Below, piece by piece: positions 1-12,110 of a stretch of 64,000 nucleotides of DNA. The notes below the pieces were generated by a model, which saw only the letters and a program-made list of their open reading frames with translations, made no database searches and was not told the DNA's origin. The translations under genes and the position numbers were made by a program. Within the stretch, counting starts at the first letter, position 1. Each line of letters begins with the position of its first letter. This stretch comes from Xylogone sp. PMI_703. Taxonomy: Eukaryota; Ascomycota; Leotiomycetes. The stretch is from positions 4,092,001-4,156,000 of the forward strand of contig JAJTUQ010000004.1 of the NCBI GenBank assembly GCA_021399445.1. The letters run 5' to 3'.

Positions 1-850
1 CTATGGTTACGGCTCCCCTGGCGGACCTGCATATGGTGGAGGTGGTGGGTTCAATTCTGGGTTCGGTGGCCCCGCAGGTGTCAGCGGGCGTATGGGCGAA
101 CAAGGAGGTTTAAGGACAGGATGGTTAGCCGCCTTTGGGACTGAAGGATATGATGGAGAACCCCCTCTTCTAGAGGAATTAGGGGTCAACTTTACACATG
201 TTAGGGAAAAGGTAAACTTGTTCACATTAAAAATGCACTAAGATCTTGAGTGCTGACTGCAATTGTAGACCCTGGCTGTTCTGAACCCCCTGGCACGAAT
301 AGACCAGCACATAATGGACGATTCTGATATTGCGGGGCCTGTTCTCTATTTCGTACTCTTTGGTGCTTTCCTCCTGCTTTCAGGTCGCCTACATTTCGGC
401 TACATCTATGGTCTCGCTCTTTTAGGAAGCATCGCCCTCCATTTCATCCTCTCTCTGATGTCTCCACCCTTACCTCCCTCCGATTCCAGCGCCGTCCACG
501 ACCACCCGGGACATACATCTGCTGGCAACCCTGGCTCAGGCCACCTTTCTAGCAGTCTCACCTTCCCTCGAAGCGCCTCTGTTTTGGGCTACTGCCTTCT
601 GCCCCTTGTTTTAACGAGTCTTGTGGGAATCGTCATTCCCATGGATAGCTTTGTGGGATACATATTGACGAGCTTGGCGATTGTGTGGTGCACCTATAGC
701 TCCTCAGGCATGTTCTGCGCTGTGGGTAGGATGAGAGGTATGAGAGGTCTCGTTGCATATCCCTTGGCGTTATTCTATGGCTGCTTTGGCATCATGGCTA
801 TTTTCAGTTCTAGAGGGTCCGGGAGCTTGGGGAAGGGTTCTGGATTGTAG
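1..850 (+). CDS. YIP1: Yip1 family ER-Golgi membrane protein (5' end outside window)
   Basis: Two exons are visible, 2-211 (reading frame from base 2; the start codon lies upstream) and 269-850. The intron 212-268 has a GTAAAC donor, a CTGAC branch site at about 253 and a TAG acceptor. The first exon gives a Gly-rich stretch and then the Yip1 hallmark GWLAAFGTEGYDGEPPLLEE, followed by the LEELGVNFTHVREK block. The spliced second exon continues with LAVLNPLARI and several hydrophobic segments, as expected for the multi-spanning Yip1 domain. Yip1 proteins bind Ypt/Rab GTPases with Yif1 and act in COPII vesicle formation and Golgi traffic. There is a hydrophilic His/Ser-rich loop after the second hydrophobic segment, which may be lineage-specific. 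Family assignment is firm; the N-terminal length is unknown. Confidence 0.93.
212..268 (+). other. YIP1 intron
   Basis: 57-nt phase-0 intron with donor GTAAAC, branch-like TGCTGAC and acceptor TTGTAG. Removing it joins two conserved parts of the Yip1 domain without any frame change. Confidence 0.9.
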
Positions 851-1204
851 GTTTTTATGGAGCTTCACAGGTGGGAATAGGTGGGATGGCTTTATCTGCT
901 CTATGCAAACTGACTGCATAAATAAACATTCATGGTGTTCTAGGGTAGTGTGTCTGGGTTGTACCATATCATGACTTTTATGATAGCTTTAGGTCCGGTT
1001 AGTTCCAAGGTTCTAGCCTTTTGAAGGAGGACCAGGATGCGAATTAGAAATATACCAGTAATTGCTTGCATTTTACCATATTATGCAGGCCCTGCGAATT
1101 CTCGAGGATATAATATAGTGTAATAGGCGATATTCTGCATTCCACCCTAGCACACTTATTATCGAGGAGAATCCTGTAGAGCTCCCATATACAACGCTTC
1201 GAAC
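851..1204. other. Convergent intergenic region YIP1/DPM3
   Basis: About 350 bp between two converging genes. It should contain both 3' ends; I see AT-rich tracts but no open frame or RNA gene I can support. Confidence 0.6.
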
Positions 1205-1608
1205 TCAATCCACATCAACACCCTTAGCTCTCAGCTCCGCCTTTGCCACCTGAATCTCCTTCATTAACTCTGCATGTGCCTCCGGAACATCGTTAAAGGT
1301 AAAAACTCCAAGCCCAAGTCTGAATAAGAGATATGCACCGAACGAAACCAGCGCCCAGAATGGTAACTAGACATTGCCCATGCGATCAGTACTAACACTA
1401 TAGCATCGAGAGGAGGCTTAACGTACGACAGGTATTATCTGGCTCGAAACTACCTCCGGAAGGGGAACCAGTTCAAGGTAAAGAGATAAGTAGAGCTACA
1501 CGTGGATCAGCACAAGGGGATCTTCTGCCTTCAAAGTCTTTGAGACAGGGGTGCACATACGGAGGTCACCAAGAGACCGACAGAGATTGTTTGCTGTGCG
1601 CGGGTCAT
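1205..1608 (-). CDS. DPM3: Dolichol-phosphate mannosyltransferase subunit 3 (Dpm3)
   Basis: A small three-exon gene, complement(1205-1366, 1427-1495, 1561-1608), encoding 92 residues. The start MTRAQQTISVGLLVTS leads into two hydrophobic segments (about residues 8-30 and 38-58), followed by the conserved FTFNDVPEAHAELMKEI block and a charged C-terminus ending KGVDVD. This is the typical fungal Dpm3 layout: two membrane spans and a short cytosolic coiled segment. Dpm3 anchors and stabilises the catalytic Dpm1 subunit at the ER membrane; the complex makes dolichyl-phosphate mannose for N-glycans, GPI anchors and O-mannosylation. Both introns (1367-1426 and 1496-1560) have GTACGT and GTATGT donors and TAG acceptors, and the spliced frame is continuous. 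The exons are too short to be found by simple frame scanning. Length equals that expected for the family. Confidence 0.92.
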
Positions 1609-2388
1609 TTTGGCAATGAACTGAGATATCTAAATCAATTCACAACGGAAGCAGCGGTAGTTATCTTCGTACAAAGGAGTGTAGGCTCGTAAGGAGAGTG
1701 TTGGCAGTTATTAACACAGCTGTCTGGCCGTAGGAGAGGACAGCTTCTCAGTTTCGCGTAGGGGCTGCAGAGGCGCGTAGTATCATCACGTGAAGATTAT
1801 CATTCAGACATTATTACTTTTCAGCTAGAGCAAATCCCATTCAAGATATGAAATGATTGATTTAGCTATTAAATAACACGAAGTATTCAACATTTTAGAG
1901 CCTCCATTACTATTAACACATGTTCCCCAGCATTCTTCTTCAAGTCCTGGCACGAAGCTCAAGATCTCAATGAAAAATAGTGTGTGCAATCAAAAATTAC
2001 GCAGACTGGGACCCCGAAGGATACCAGACACCACTCTTCTCCGCGCTGTGCAATGCAGGAATCGTAGCGTGAGGGAAGCAATTCTTGAGCTGCCCGCCTC
2101 TCCACAAGGTAAGTATGAAGAAGAAAAGAAGAAAAAGTCCAAAGGGAGCTGGAGAAGGGAAGCTTATATAGACCTAGATGTGGTCTGTGCGTAGAGCTGC
2201 CTCTGAGGCAAACGCTGCAAACGAAGCAAACAAAAGTTTTCGGCCATTTGCACACGTACCATCACCTGATTGTGTGGGCTTCTGCCCTAGGAATTCTCGC
2301 TAATTATTTTCTGACCTTTGAAGGTAATTCGAGATCTCGACGAGAAGGACGACGACGACCAGCGAATTCTTGATCGCAACACGACAAA
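1609..2388. promoter_or_regulatory. Divergent promoter region of DPM3 and eL13
   Basis: 780 bp between two divergent start codons, so it must hold both promoters. It includes a purine-rich A/G tract at about 2108-2140. I could not identify a specific transcription factor site with confidence, and the small open frames here have no coding character. Confidence 0.6.
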
Positions 2389-3227
2389 ATGGCGATCAAG
2401 CACAACAACCAGATCCCTCATAACCGTATGTGCCTCTCCTAAAGACTATGCTAAATCATTTGCGCTGACAATGGGTAGATTTCCGAAAGGATTGGCAGCG
2501 AAGAGTCCGAGTTCACTTCGACCAGGTAAAAGAATACGATTGGAACTTAGGAAGAAAGACAAGAGGAGCTGATGCATGACCATAGCCCGGCCGAAAACTC
2601 AGACGCCGCAATGCTCGTCTTTCCAAGGCCGCAGCGGTTGCTCCACGACCAGTTGACAAGCTGAGACCAATTGTCCGATGCCCTACCATCAAGTACAACA
2701 GACGTGTACGAGCTGGTCGTGGTTTCTCTATCGCTGAATTGAAGGTGAGAAGGCTCTCGTACTAAGCAGTTTTGCTCGCAGGAAGGCTATCCGAGACCTG
2801 GTTCTGACAGGAGTAAACATTATAGGAAGCTGGAATCCCCCGCAAGCTTGCACCAACCATCGGTATTTCCGTTGATCCCCGCCGCCAGAACCTCTCCGTC
2901 GAATCCCTCAAGGCGAACGTCGACCGCCTAAAGGCCTACCAAGCCCGTCTCATCCTCTTCCCACACAAACTTGGCAAGCCCAAGAAGGGTGATGCCAGCA
3001 AGGAGGAGGTTTCCGCAGTCAAGAAGTCCATCACCAGTCTCAAGGCTGCTCTTCCTATTGCTCCTACTTCCTACGAATTCACTGAGATCAGCAAGAGCGA
3101 TCTGCCAAAGGGTGTTGAGGGTGGTGCATACAGAAAGTTGAGAGAGGCGAGAAGCGAGAAGAGACTACAGGGCAAGCGTGAGAAGAGAGCGCGGGAGGCT
3201 GCTGAGGAGGCTGCTGCTAAGAAATAG
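2389..3227 (+). CDS. RPL13: 60S ribosomal protein eL13
   Basis: Four exons: 2389-2425, 2479-2525, 2586-2744 and 2826-3227, giving 214 residues. The spliced protein begins [20 protein letters not shown] and continues with [40 protein letters not shown] and [20 protein letters not shown], all hallmark eL13 segments, and ends in a Lys/Ala/Glu-rich helix. eL13 is a structural component of the large cytosolic ribosomal subunit. Introns are 53, 60 and 81 nt long; the high intron number near the 5' end is usual for ribosomal protein genes in fungi. The third intron contains a second CAG further upstream, but only the TATAG at 2821-2825 keeps the family sequence intact. I looked for an intronic snoRNA and did not find convincing C and D boxes. 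Confidence 0.95.
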
Positions 3228-4299
3228 ATGGTTTGATGGGGCATTTCATGGCATGGTTCTTTGGGTCGCATCTTGCTGCGATGTATGGAAGGAAAATAGC
3301 AGCTTGATAGGATTGCTTAGGTGTACTTCATGAATGCAAAAAAAGGGTTTGCAAATGAAAATTTCTTTTAGGTTCTTGAACTCTTTTTGCTCGACAATCT
3401 CAAGCTAGAGATGTAGTCTAGGCTGTAATGTGACAACATAGAGGTGCTCTGGCTAATTGGGACCTTATTCTAAACTTCTCACTGCCATAATGTACATGTG
3501 GAGACTCCATAGTGTTAGAGGCAAAATATATGTTCATTACAGTAAGAATGTCACTAAGATAACAAGGATATGCACATTATGTCAATTCGCATAAATAGGT
3601 CGGCTTGATATTCTCTCGTTCCTGCCACCAACCAGAGCAAAGATATAGAGGTAGGAAAATGTTTTGTCACGTTTTTATCAAAACGAGTCTAACGAATGGG
3701 ATTAGCTGGTTGTGACCTGCAACTAGTGAGCCTCCGCTATGAAATGTATATCTAAGCGGACGGGGTGTTAAGTTCTGCTTCAATTTTGTGCATAAGGTAC
3801 TAAATTTACTCCGATAGAGGAGCCAGAGCAGCACATTGAAATGACGCAGGAAGGGAAAATGGAAATAAAAAGTGTATCACGAAAGAATATATACTGGCAA
3901 GATGTTCAAAGCTTATCAGCGCAAGGCGTTTTTGGACTGAAGGTATGAACTATAATAAATATTAAGATCAAAATTTTATCCCGCAATGAGGAGTATGATG
4001 ACACAGGAACCGGGCCATTCACAGATAAAGCCATTTCTGAAACAGAATTACTGATTACAATATATTGATCTCATATACAAAGTTGAGTTGGCAGTGACTA
4101 AGTGGCTGATCTAACCCGAGTACACTTATCCCCTAGGTATTGTATTTTTAAGAAAGAAGAGCTTATATATTTACAAGTCTACTAGGTTCCCATTCCGAGC
4201 CGCTCATTTCATTAGAAGTACTATCAGACTCCTCCCATTCCTAGACGCCATCCAACCCATCATTATCTGAATTAAACCTAATTAAATGCCGAGTCCCCT
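3228..4299. other. Convergent AT-rich intergenic region
   Basis: About 1.07 kb between the 3' ends of eL13 and TOR. AT-rich, with no open frame of coding character, no tRNA-like box B that folds, and no repeat I could recognise. Confidence 0.6.
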
Positions 4300-7200
4300 C
4301 TACCAGAAACTACACCAGCCGATGTAATGCTGACAAAGGTTCTCCAGTTTTGTAGCCTCGATCAGTAATTTATCCACTTGAACTATATATGTCAATTCCT
4401 CTTCAGGCCTAAAGTCATGTCCAGTCAACTTTTCCTTCACTCTATTAAGCACCTGAACTGCTCTTTCATTCTGCATCTCTGCTGCGTCTTGGGCATTTTC
4501 TCCTGCAGCTGTAGAGTTGGTTCGCGCACGGGGTCGAGAAGCGGGTGGCCCACCTGGAGCTGCTGTCGGATCTTGCGCGATTAACTCTGATGGAGGTACT
4601 CCAGCCTCCATGATGGATGGTCGGCGTTGTTGGGCAGCCATAATAGAATCGCGGCGTTCCGAGCGGAAGTTGGGCCCTTCAGGGGAGTTGGTGCTCGTAA
4701 GCTTCCAGTTAAGAAGAGGATCGTGAATGAACTACACACTATTAGTTAACGAACCCTAGAATACTAGTACTCTGACTTACAGCTTCAAGGACAGCCATCA
4801 AAGACTCTTTGTTATCCCGTAAGACACGCATAACATTCTCACAAGTGATTCTGAAACTTCCCTCAATATTGCTGACCTCCATAGCGTATGTCAACATTCT
4901 AGTCAACCGGAAAGGTACACGCTCAGGATACTTCTCACGGTGCATGGCCACTTCGAAACAGTCGCCAAAGTCGATGTGGATAATTTTGCCCGTTATCCTA
5001 TCAAGCATCAAATTTGAAGGATGACGATCACCAAGTCCTAGGATGTATCCAACCATTGACATCACACCAAGTGACCGAGTATAATTAGTACGTCGTTCGA
5101 GCCATGACTCGGAGGACTTGCTCTTAAGCCACAACACCCGGTAGAGATCTTGACCGGTAGTATTATCTAGTGCGTATCCAAACACCTCAACCTTCTGCAT
5201 CAAAGTGAGGTTATCATAGTCCGGCGCCATTTGCAGCATAATACGGTGTTCAATATTGAGCAGAATCTTCCGACTTTCTCTGTACTCCCGAATGAGCACA
5301 TGGAGCGTATCACTGTTTGGAACCCAGCCTAGCAAGCCTGAATTTTGAGAAAGAGGGATGGCAGGATATCTCTGAATGCTCAGGTGTCGTTTGTAGGACT
5401 CGGAGTCATTCGTCAGTAGAGTGTTGCAAAGACCGAACAGTTGCATAACACGTTCATCTTGACGAATATCCTCATGTCCTTTCAAGAGGAATGAGTAAGC
5501 ATTTCCATCGCTTCCAGTAAGGCTAAGCTTGCGAGGACGTTGCTTAGAAGAAATGACAGTGAATGTTGTATCAAACTTGAGTATCCTGATAACTGGTTTA
5601 CCACTCTGGTAAGTACCAGGAACAGCTAAGTCAAGGTCCCTTGCATGGAGCAGTTTGGGTGATACATAAGCCAGTTCCAGGTTATTCAATTGCGGAAGTT
5701 GACGGGCAATTCTTCTGAATACTTGGTAATAAAGGTCCCATGCTTGGTTGATATCTCCAACATCTCCTGATTGTCTGTAAGTGTAGCACCATTCTCGAGC
5801 CTCTTGGAGGTCACGTCCAAAAGTCTGAGCAAAGGATATCTCTCTCAGAGTCTCAGGTCCCTGATCCAACATGTCGTGGAGTGGAGCCAAGACAGCAAAC
5901 ATGCCGTCAATATTGTGGTCACCAAAATATAATCTAGATGCTTCCTCAAGGCCTTCGTGCCATTGTTCGTGCCACAGAACAGCCACGCGAATAAGTTCGT
6001 GGCTGACAATATCAGCTTGTTCGACAAGTCGAGCGCTATGTTGACGCATGCTATCCATAATCTGCGCTGCTGACCTAGACCGGCGTGTGTTTGGTCCAGC
6101 TTTCATAGCTACAGTTAAGGGATAGACAAGTGCTTGAGGATGTGCTCTGCCTACATCTGCAAGCAGATTATGAATTGATTGTCGTACACGAGGATTTGGC
6201 TGATTGATCCGAGCAATGAGCTGTGGGATAACCTCCAGCCAGGTATCAACACTGACAGACGCGAAACCTTCAGTGACTGCAGCATTAACCTCAGCGCTAC
6301 CGCCGTGTGCAAACCACAGTGTCAGGAGTCGCAATGTATCCTGTAAAGAGCTTCCTTGTGATAGAGAGATTGATTTGAAGAATCCATGGATGGCGGGTAC
6401 GACATGTTCGATGACAACTCCTGGGGGAACAACTATATGATCACGTTCAATCCGTTGTCCAATAGCTTGGACGATTTCGAAGTTTGCAAGCGCCCATGCA
6501 TGCCAGGCCTTATACCAAGTTGGATTGAAATGCGTAGCAGCTCGGTAAGAGGTGAGCACATCATCTACATGATCGTGTTGCCAATCACCATTCTTTAATG
6601 CAACTTGCCACTCGCCCTGTTTCAAGTAACATCTTGCAAGCAGTACGGTATGATCAGCCATGGCTTTTGGTGAGAGTAGATAGTTAGCTGCGTTTGCATT
6701 CAGACCATTCACTCCATTGCCGTAAACGCCATTCATATTGCCGTTCACATTGTGGAATTCTCCATTGATGCCATTCATACCTGAAGCAGCCATCTGTGCA
6801 GCTTCAAGCTTTTCAGTCATTTCAGAAGTGAAAGTCTTGAGACCATCGAGCGCTGGTGCATGCTGACCTGCTGCCCAATGGTATTTGAGAACAGCATAGT
6901 TGACTTGCGGTGGAACGGTTCTGGCAAGTGACTGATTGAAACGGACAGATCCCTGTTTGGTGTAAGGAAGCAACGCATCTAGGCTTTCATCTGTTCCAAT
7001 GAGTTGTTTCAGCGACTTTTCTGCAAGTCCCATACGACCTGACTTTCTGCACAAATTAGAGAACTTAATCCACATTTGCATACTCTCCTTGGGCGAAATG
7101 ACCAAGGCACGGAGCTTCAGCATTCTCTGCCAAACCTCAACGTTACGCTGGCAGCCAAGAAGACGCTTCTCCCATGTGTTCCGCATCGTCTCCTGCTTGG

Positions 7201-10200
7201 CTGGATTATTGTTGCTTTGCTTGTAGATGATAAGTTCCTCTAACTCAGCCAGCATTTGAACGCGCACAACAACGGTATAGGCTCGGTTATATGACTCGCT
7301 CACAAGGGCGCTGAGCTCTGTGTCCAACCCTTCCCGTGCTTTTTGAACGTATAATGCTGCTTCGCGGAATTGGTTTCGATGTAATGCAAGGATAGCACCA
7401 AAGAAAGATCTATCAGGTGTGTTGCTCTTCATGACACTAAGATAATCATCCATTGAATCCCACTTGCCAAGGTCCCATGCAGCAGCCGTAGCCAGTGGAG
7501 CAATGGCTCTTTTAATCTCCAAGGAAGAAGTATGCCATCTATTTTGAGCCAATGTAGAGAGAGAGTCCCACTCTCCCAATGCATGGAAACACCTCATCTT
7601 ACCCATGATAATATCGAATGTCTCTGCTTGGTCCGGATGTTCTTTCTCGCGCTTCTTATAGAAATCGAGAGCTTCCTCCCAACGTTCAAGCTTTTCGAAC
7701 CAGGTCTCTCGTAGCGTGATGCCATCCTTGTATAATTGCGCCCGTCTAAGAATACCTATAGCTGCATCATACTGCTGAAGCTGATTATTAATTTGAATTA
7801 AGGCTTCAACTGCACCACTCGTTTGATCTTCACAAAACTCGAGTTCTTTGTAGTGCAAAGCTTTTGCCCATGCATGACATCTTCCAGCTTCACGGCCGAG
7901 GACTCGGATATCAATTGGAAGAGCCTTGTCATCATGCTCCATAAATTCTGCAAGATTGAGCAGAATACCGAGAAGGTCAGGGGTGACATGAGGTGATCGA
8001 ATCGCGGTCTCGATATTTTGAGTTAGATCATCCTGTAATAACATATTAGCACAAATTAGTCAGGTAGTATTGAGAAGCTACTTGCCTGATACGGCTCGAA
8101 TAAGTCACCCCAACATGAGACAAAAGCAGAGTTGAAAAGCTCTCGGGCTAATGGCGGGTAGGCACTTGCCAAACTGGCGCATGCCCGTAGAGCATGGTTT
8201 GGTGATTCCATAAGAACAGTCACGCTAAATCTACGCATCCATTCTTGCCAATCTTCCTTAGTAGACTTGCCGGTTGCATCCCAGGAAGCCTTTAGGTGAA
8301 CAGGATTTGAGTCAAGCTTTTTGTTGCTTATGTCAGTGAAGGGGGCTTCATCAATCTGATTATGATAACGATCCTCTGCGCTGAGATCTTGAGGTAAAAC
8401 TTCACCCTTTTGCAATTTGCTCACTAAGAGCTCGTATTGTTGGTGTTGGATCTGATGTGCAGCAAGCACCTTATTTATCGTTCCAGCAAAGTGAAGGTAA
8501 TCCTTTCCAAGCTGATAGATCAGGGCGCAGAGAGTATCAAGCGCTGCCATCCTTAATGAAGTGTCATTTCCTGCTAATATCCTAGCAAGAGGATGGATAA
8601 TCTTGGAGGCATAGTCATTCAAATTGACCTGTCGCGATATCTTACCAACAGTCTCAATTGCAGCTCTTCTGATAAATGCGGGTTGCTGGGGTTTCTCAAA
8701 CACGTTGACAATAACTGGTATGATCAGATGCATATACTCCTCACTGCTAGAACCAAAGACTAGGAATGCGTGCAAAACACGTTCTGAAGGCTGTCGCCGT
8801 GTTGTCGTATCCTTTTCAAGCACGCCTAGCATAAGCGGTAACAACCCTGCTAGGTATATCTTGAATTCTCCCTCGAGTGAACGAGAGATGGCCTCAACAA
8901 GTTGTAAAATTGTGGCCTGTAATGATGGAGAAATATTCCAATATTCTTGTAAGACTGTCACAATGTCGGGCAGGTAATTCCTAATGTGTTGGCGAACAAT
9001 CGTGACTAGTATGGCAAGCTGATTGAAATAGGATTCCAATCGGTTTGAGGGGGAACTTCGGATGACAGACAAAAATGCCGGGATGATCTTTCCAAGGAAG
9101 GAGACACACTCAAGTCCCAATGTCCTGAATATGTTCATAATAGCTTCAATGACAGCTGCGTGATGCTGGACCAGAGATTGATCTTTCAAGATTTGAAGAA
9201 GAGAATTGATAACGACGGTTGGGAAGTACTCCTTGTTTGACGGTGTCAGACCCGTCATCATTAAAGAGATATCAGTCATCTGATTCGATTCAAGACGTAA
9301 TTGCATCTCTGGTGATCGTTCTTCAACTTGTTGATGTTTGTACGGATCTAGAGCTCCTAGAATACCCATAAGCTTAATTGTCTCCTGTCTTAGTGGCCCT
9401 CTCTGGGGCTCCCCCCTGATGATATTCTGAAGTATCTCCAGCAACTGCGGATAGTCCATATATGGTTTAATAACATATCCAGAGTTGCTAGCCAGTTGTC
9501 CAAGTGTTTTCAGTGCCGCTTCTCGCTTTGCTGCCGAACTCTGGTCCTGCAAAGCTTCAATAATGATTGGCATCAACTTATCAATGTAAGGTATCATATC
9601 TTCCCCTCCAACGGTGGCAAGTTCTCCAATAGCTTTGAGAATGGTCGCTGAGACTGCCGGGCTAGGATCTCTAGCCTTCGGAAGTAGAACAGAGATCATC
9701 GGGTCGACATAAGGCTTGATCAGTCTCTGTGCATTCTGTACCAGAAGACTGAGTAACTTCGCACTTTCTTCCTTGTTCCTTGCTACATCCGAAAATTCAA
9801 GCTCCGTAAGCATTTGGATCAGAACTTTTCGCAGTGATGGAATCACATATGCTGGGTTAACATGCGTTAAACGACCAATAATAGAAATTGCCACCTCTCT
9901 AATAGTAAACACTTCATCATTGAGTGCAAAAAAGAGAGTACGGATATTCTCTGCCTTTGCAAGATGCCGGTCAAACCGCTCGTCAAGAGCGGCCAAGACT
10001 GTTCTCCGAATATGCGGTTCCGGGTCTGCAACACCTACAGTGAGAAGTTTCTCTATAACTTCGCTAACCACTTGGATTGCATGATGACTTGTCTGGTTCA
10101 CGATCGGGTCGCGAACATATAATTGACAGCAGGTAAGTGCAGCTGCCTCTCGAATGTCAGGGTTCTCATCTTCAACGTACTTAATAGCAACATCCCGCAC

Positions 10201-11835
10201 GAATTCGTTCAAGACATGGCCGGAGAAATCGAAACTACCAAGAGTATTTAGGGCGAGTTTAATCTCAGCTTGGCGGTGCTCGTATCCTAGCGGATCTTTT
10301 GACTCTTTCGGCACAACTGGTGCAGTAGCTATAGTATTTGGCGTTGGCGCACCTAATGGTTTAAATGGCTCTCCACAAAGAATCTTGCTGAGCATATCCA
10401 GGAGCCTTTCCTGTATTGTTGGTTTAACTGGCGGAATATAGAAGGCCATATCAACCAATGCTTGAGTTAACTTTGGCGTCAATTCGCAGGCAAATATTGG
10501 GTCCAGGAGAGCTTCCATATATTTGCTGAGAGTTTGACCAACTGCAACCGCCAACCGACTTATGCAGTCGAATACCGGGTCAACAGTACCGCTTCGTCTC
10601 CTGAGTCCAGTCAGTCTTGTATCGTCCACGAGTACTAAGAGACTTACGATTTGAGACTCAAGCCTTCTCGCACATAGATCAAAACACCATCTAAATATGG
10701 CGCAATAGCACTCTTCACTGCATTCGCAATATTTCCAATGGCAAGAAATGCTTCGTTTCGATCCTTGTCTTTCTTGAGCATCCCTGAAAGGAACACCATG
10801 AATTTGTGTAGATAAGATTGAGCAAATTCCGTTGGCGAATAATTTGCTAGTTCCGGGATCAATGCTACCACTGTCTTCCGGATCTGTGGATCACGGTGGT
10901 CTTTGTGTCTAAAGACTATGTCGCATACCTCCTGATAATGCTCATGCATAAACATGCCACCCTGTTGAAGAAGCTCCTTAATCACCAATAGCGAACCATG
11001 AATGTACTCGACAGAACCTTGTCTAACACCTTGTACTGCCTCCTCGTATATCTTCGCCTGCCATGTCTGGCGCATAACTTGATCTCGTTCTCTAATGATC
11101 TGGAAACATGCACTTATAGCCTCAGCCGCCGTGACTCGAATCAGAAGGCGTTGATCTCGAAGGCCAACCCATATTTGGTCGAAAATAAGGCCGACAAATG
11201 CATACATCAGTGTTGGGGCGTTACGTCCAAGCTCTCTAAGGACGAGAACGGCACTATACCTCCGCTCCTCCACTCGATCGGATTGGAGCCATTCCAGAGC
11301 TGTCTTAACCTCACTTTCTACCAGTTCCGATATGAGAGATCCTCCAGGCCTGCAGAGTTTTCCTAATGCTACTGCAGCTGGCTGCATAGAAGCCAGATCC
11401 TTTCCTCGCAACACCGTTCGTAATGATTGCGTAAAACGCGTCGTCTTCACTGCAGCATCCACACCGTCAAAATCAATGAGAGCATCCAAGGCATGGATAC
11501 CTCCAAGCCTATCTGCCGGATCGTTTCCATGATTGATAAGTTGAGTGACCTTGCCATTAACAACGTTATAGAACTGTAAAAACTGCTCTTGAGGGGAATC
11601 TAGATTTCGGTCAGTAGCTGTCGGTAAAGATTGAGACCCTCCTAAAAATTATACCTCTTGCAGTGATAACAACAAGCTCCCTGAGCTCTACCGCCGCTCT
11701 TTTTCGTATCTCATCATTGGTTCTATGGTTAATTTATATGTCAGCAAAAGTATTTCGACTTACGAAGTTTACCTACTTGTTGCGCAGGTCGTTAACAATG
11801 CGATTGAGGACATCAAGCGCCTGTGGCGAACCCAT
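4300..11835 (-). CDS. TOR: Serine/threonine-protein kinase TOR
   Basis: Six exons, complement(4300-4731, 4781-8032, 8086-10600, 10648-11599, 11655-11722, 11777-11835), give 2425 residues, the usual size for TOR. Order: N-terminal HEAT repeats, FAT domain, FRB domain (about 1880-1990, containing [13 protein letters not shown]), PI3K-like kinase (catalytic [11 protein letters not shown] near 2200 and HIDFGDCFE near 2220), and a C-terminal FATC ending [12 protein letters not shown]. The FRB serine in ASRLYFG, the residue altered in rapamycin-resistant yeast mutants, is present, so rapamycin-FKBP12 sensitivity is expected. TOR is the catalytic core of TORC1/TORC2, coupling nutrients to growth. 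The start ATG at 11835 opens a 59-nt first exon; five introns of 47-55 nt restore a continuous frame. The intron at 8033-8085 begins GC instead of GT. An Asn-Gly-rich insert occurs in the FAT region (about residues 1613-1649). A single complete gene is seen. Confidence 0.97.
8033..8085 (-). other. Non-canonical GC-AG intron in TOR
   Basis: On the minus strand the exon ends CAG and the intron starts GCAAGT, ending TTACAG. No GT donor nearby restores the frame between EPYQ and DDLTQNIE, which are adjacent in the conserved protein. GCAAGT after CAG is the usual consensus of rare GC-AG introns. Confidence 0.85.
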
Positions 11836-12110
11836 TTTGAAAAACTATTGTTACTTAGCCCCTGGCTAATATGCGCATGCCATGTTCATCCATAGAACAG
11901 AAGAACAAGGCGTTGCGAGATGCGAAGGTTGAGCTATTTTACTCTCAAGGATCGTGTTGTTGAAGCTCCGAGTCGATCTTGTGACAACCCAGTTGCACTA
12001 GCGTCATTTGATAACGCCTTATCCGTTGCCTCCCTAAGCCTCTGCTACCCTCTTCCAACCTCAGCCATACCTGCAACAATTCTAGAGCAATTACTCCGTT
12101 ATTCTCTATA
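11836..12110. promoter_or_regulatory. Shared divergent promoter of TOR and RTF2
   Basis: Only 275 bp separate the TOR and RTF2 start codons, which point away from each other. Both promoters and both 5' leaders must fit here, so co-regulation is possible (inference). Confidence 0.7.

Noticed and set aside
2745..2825. snoRNA inside the third eL13 intron
   Set aside because: The intron is only 81 nt and lacks a clear C box (RTGATGA) paired with a D box.
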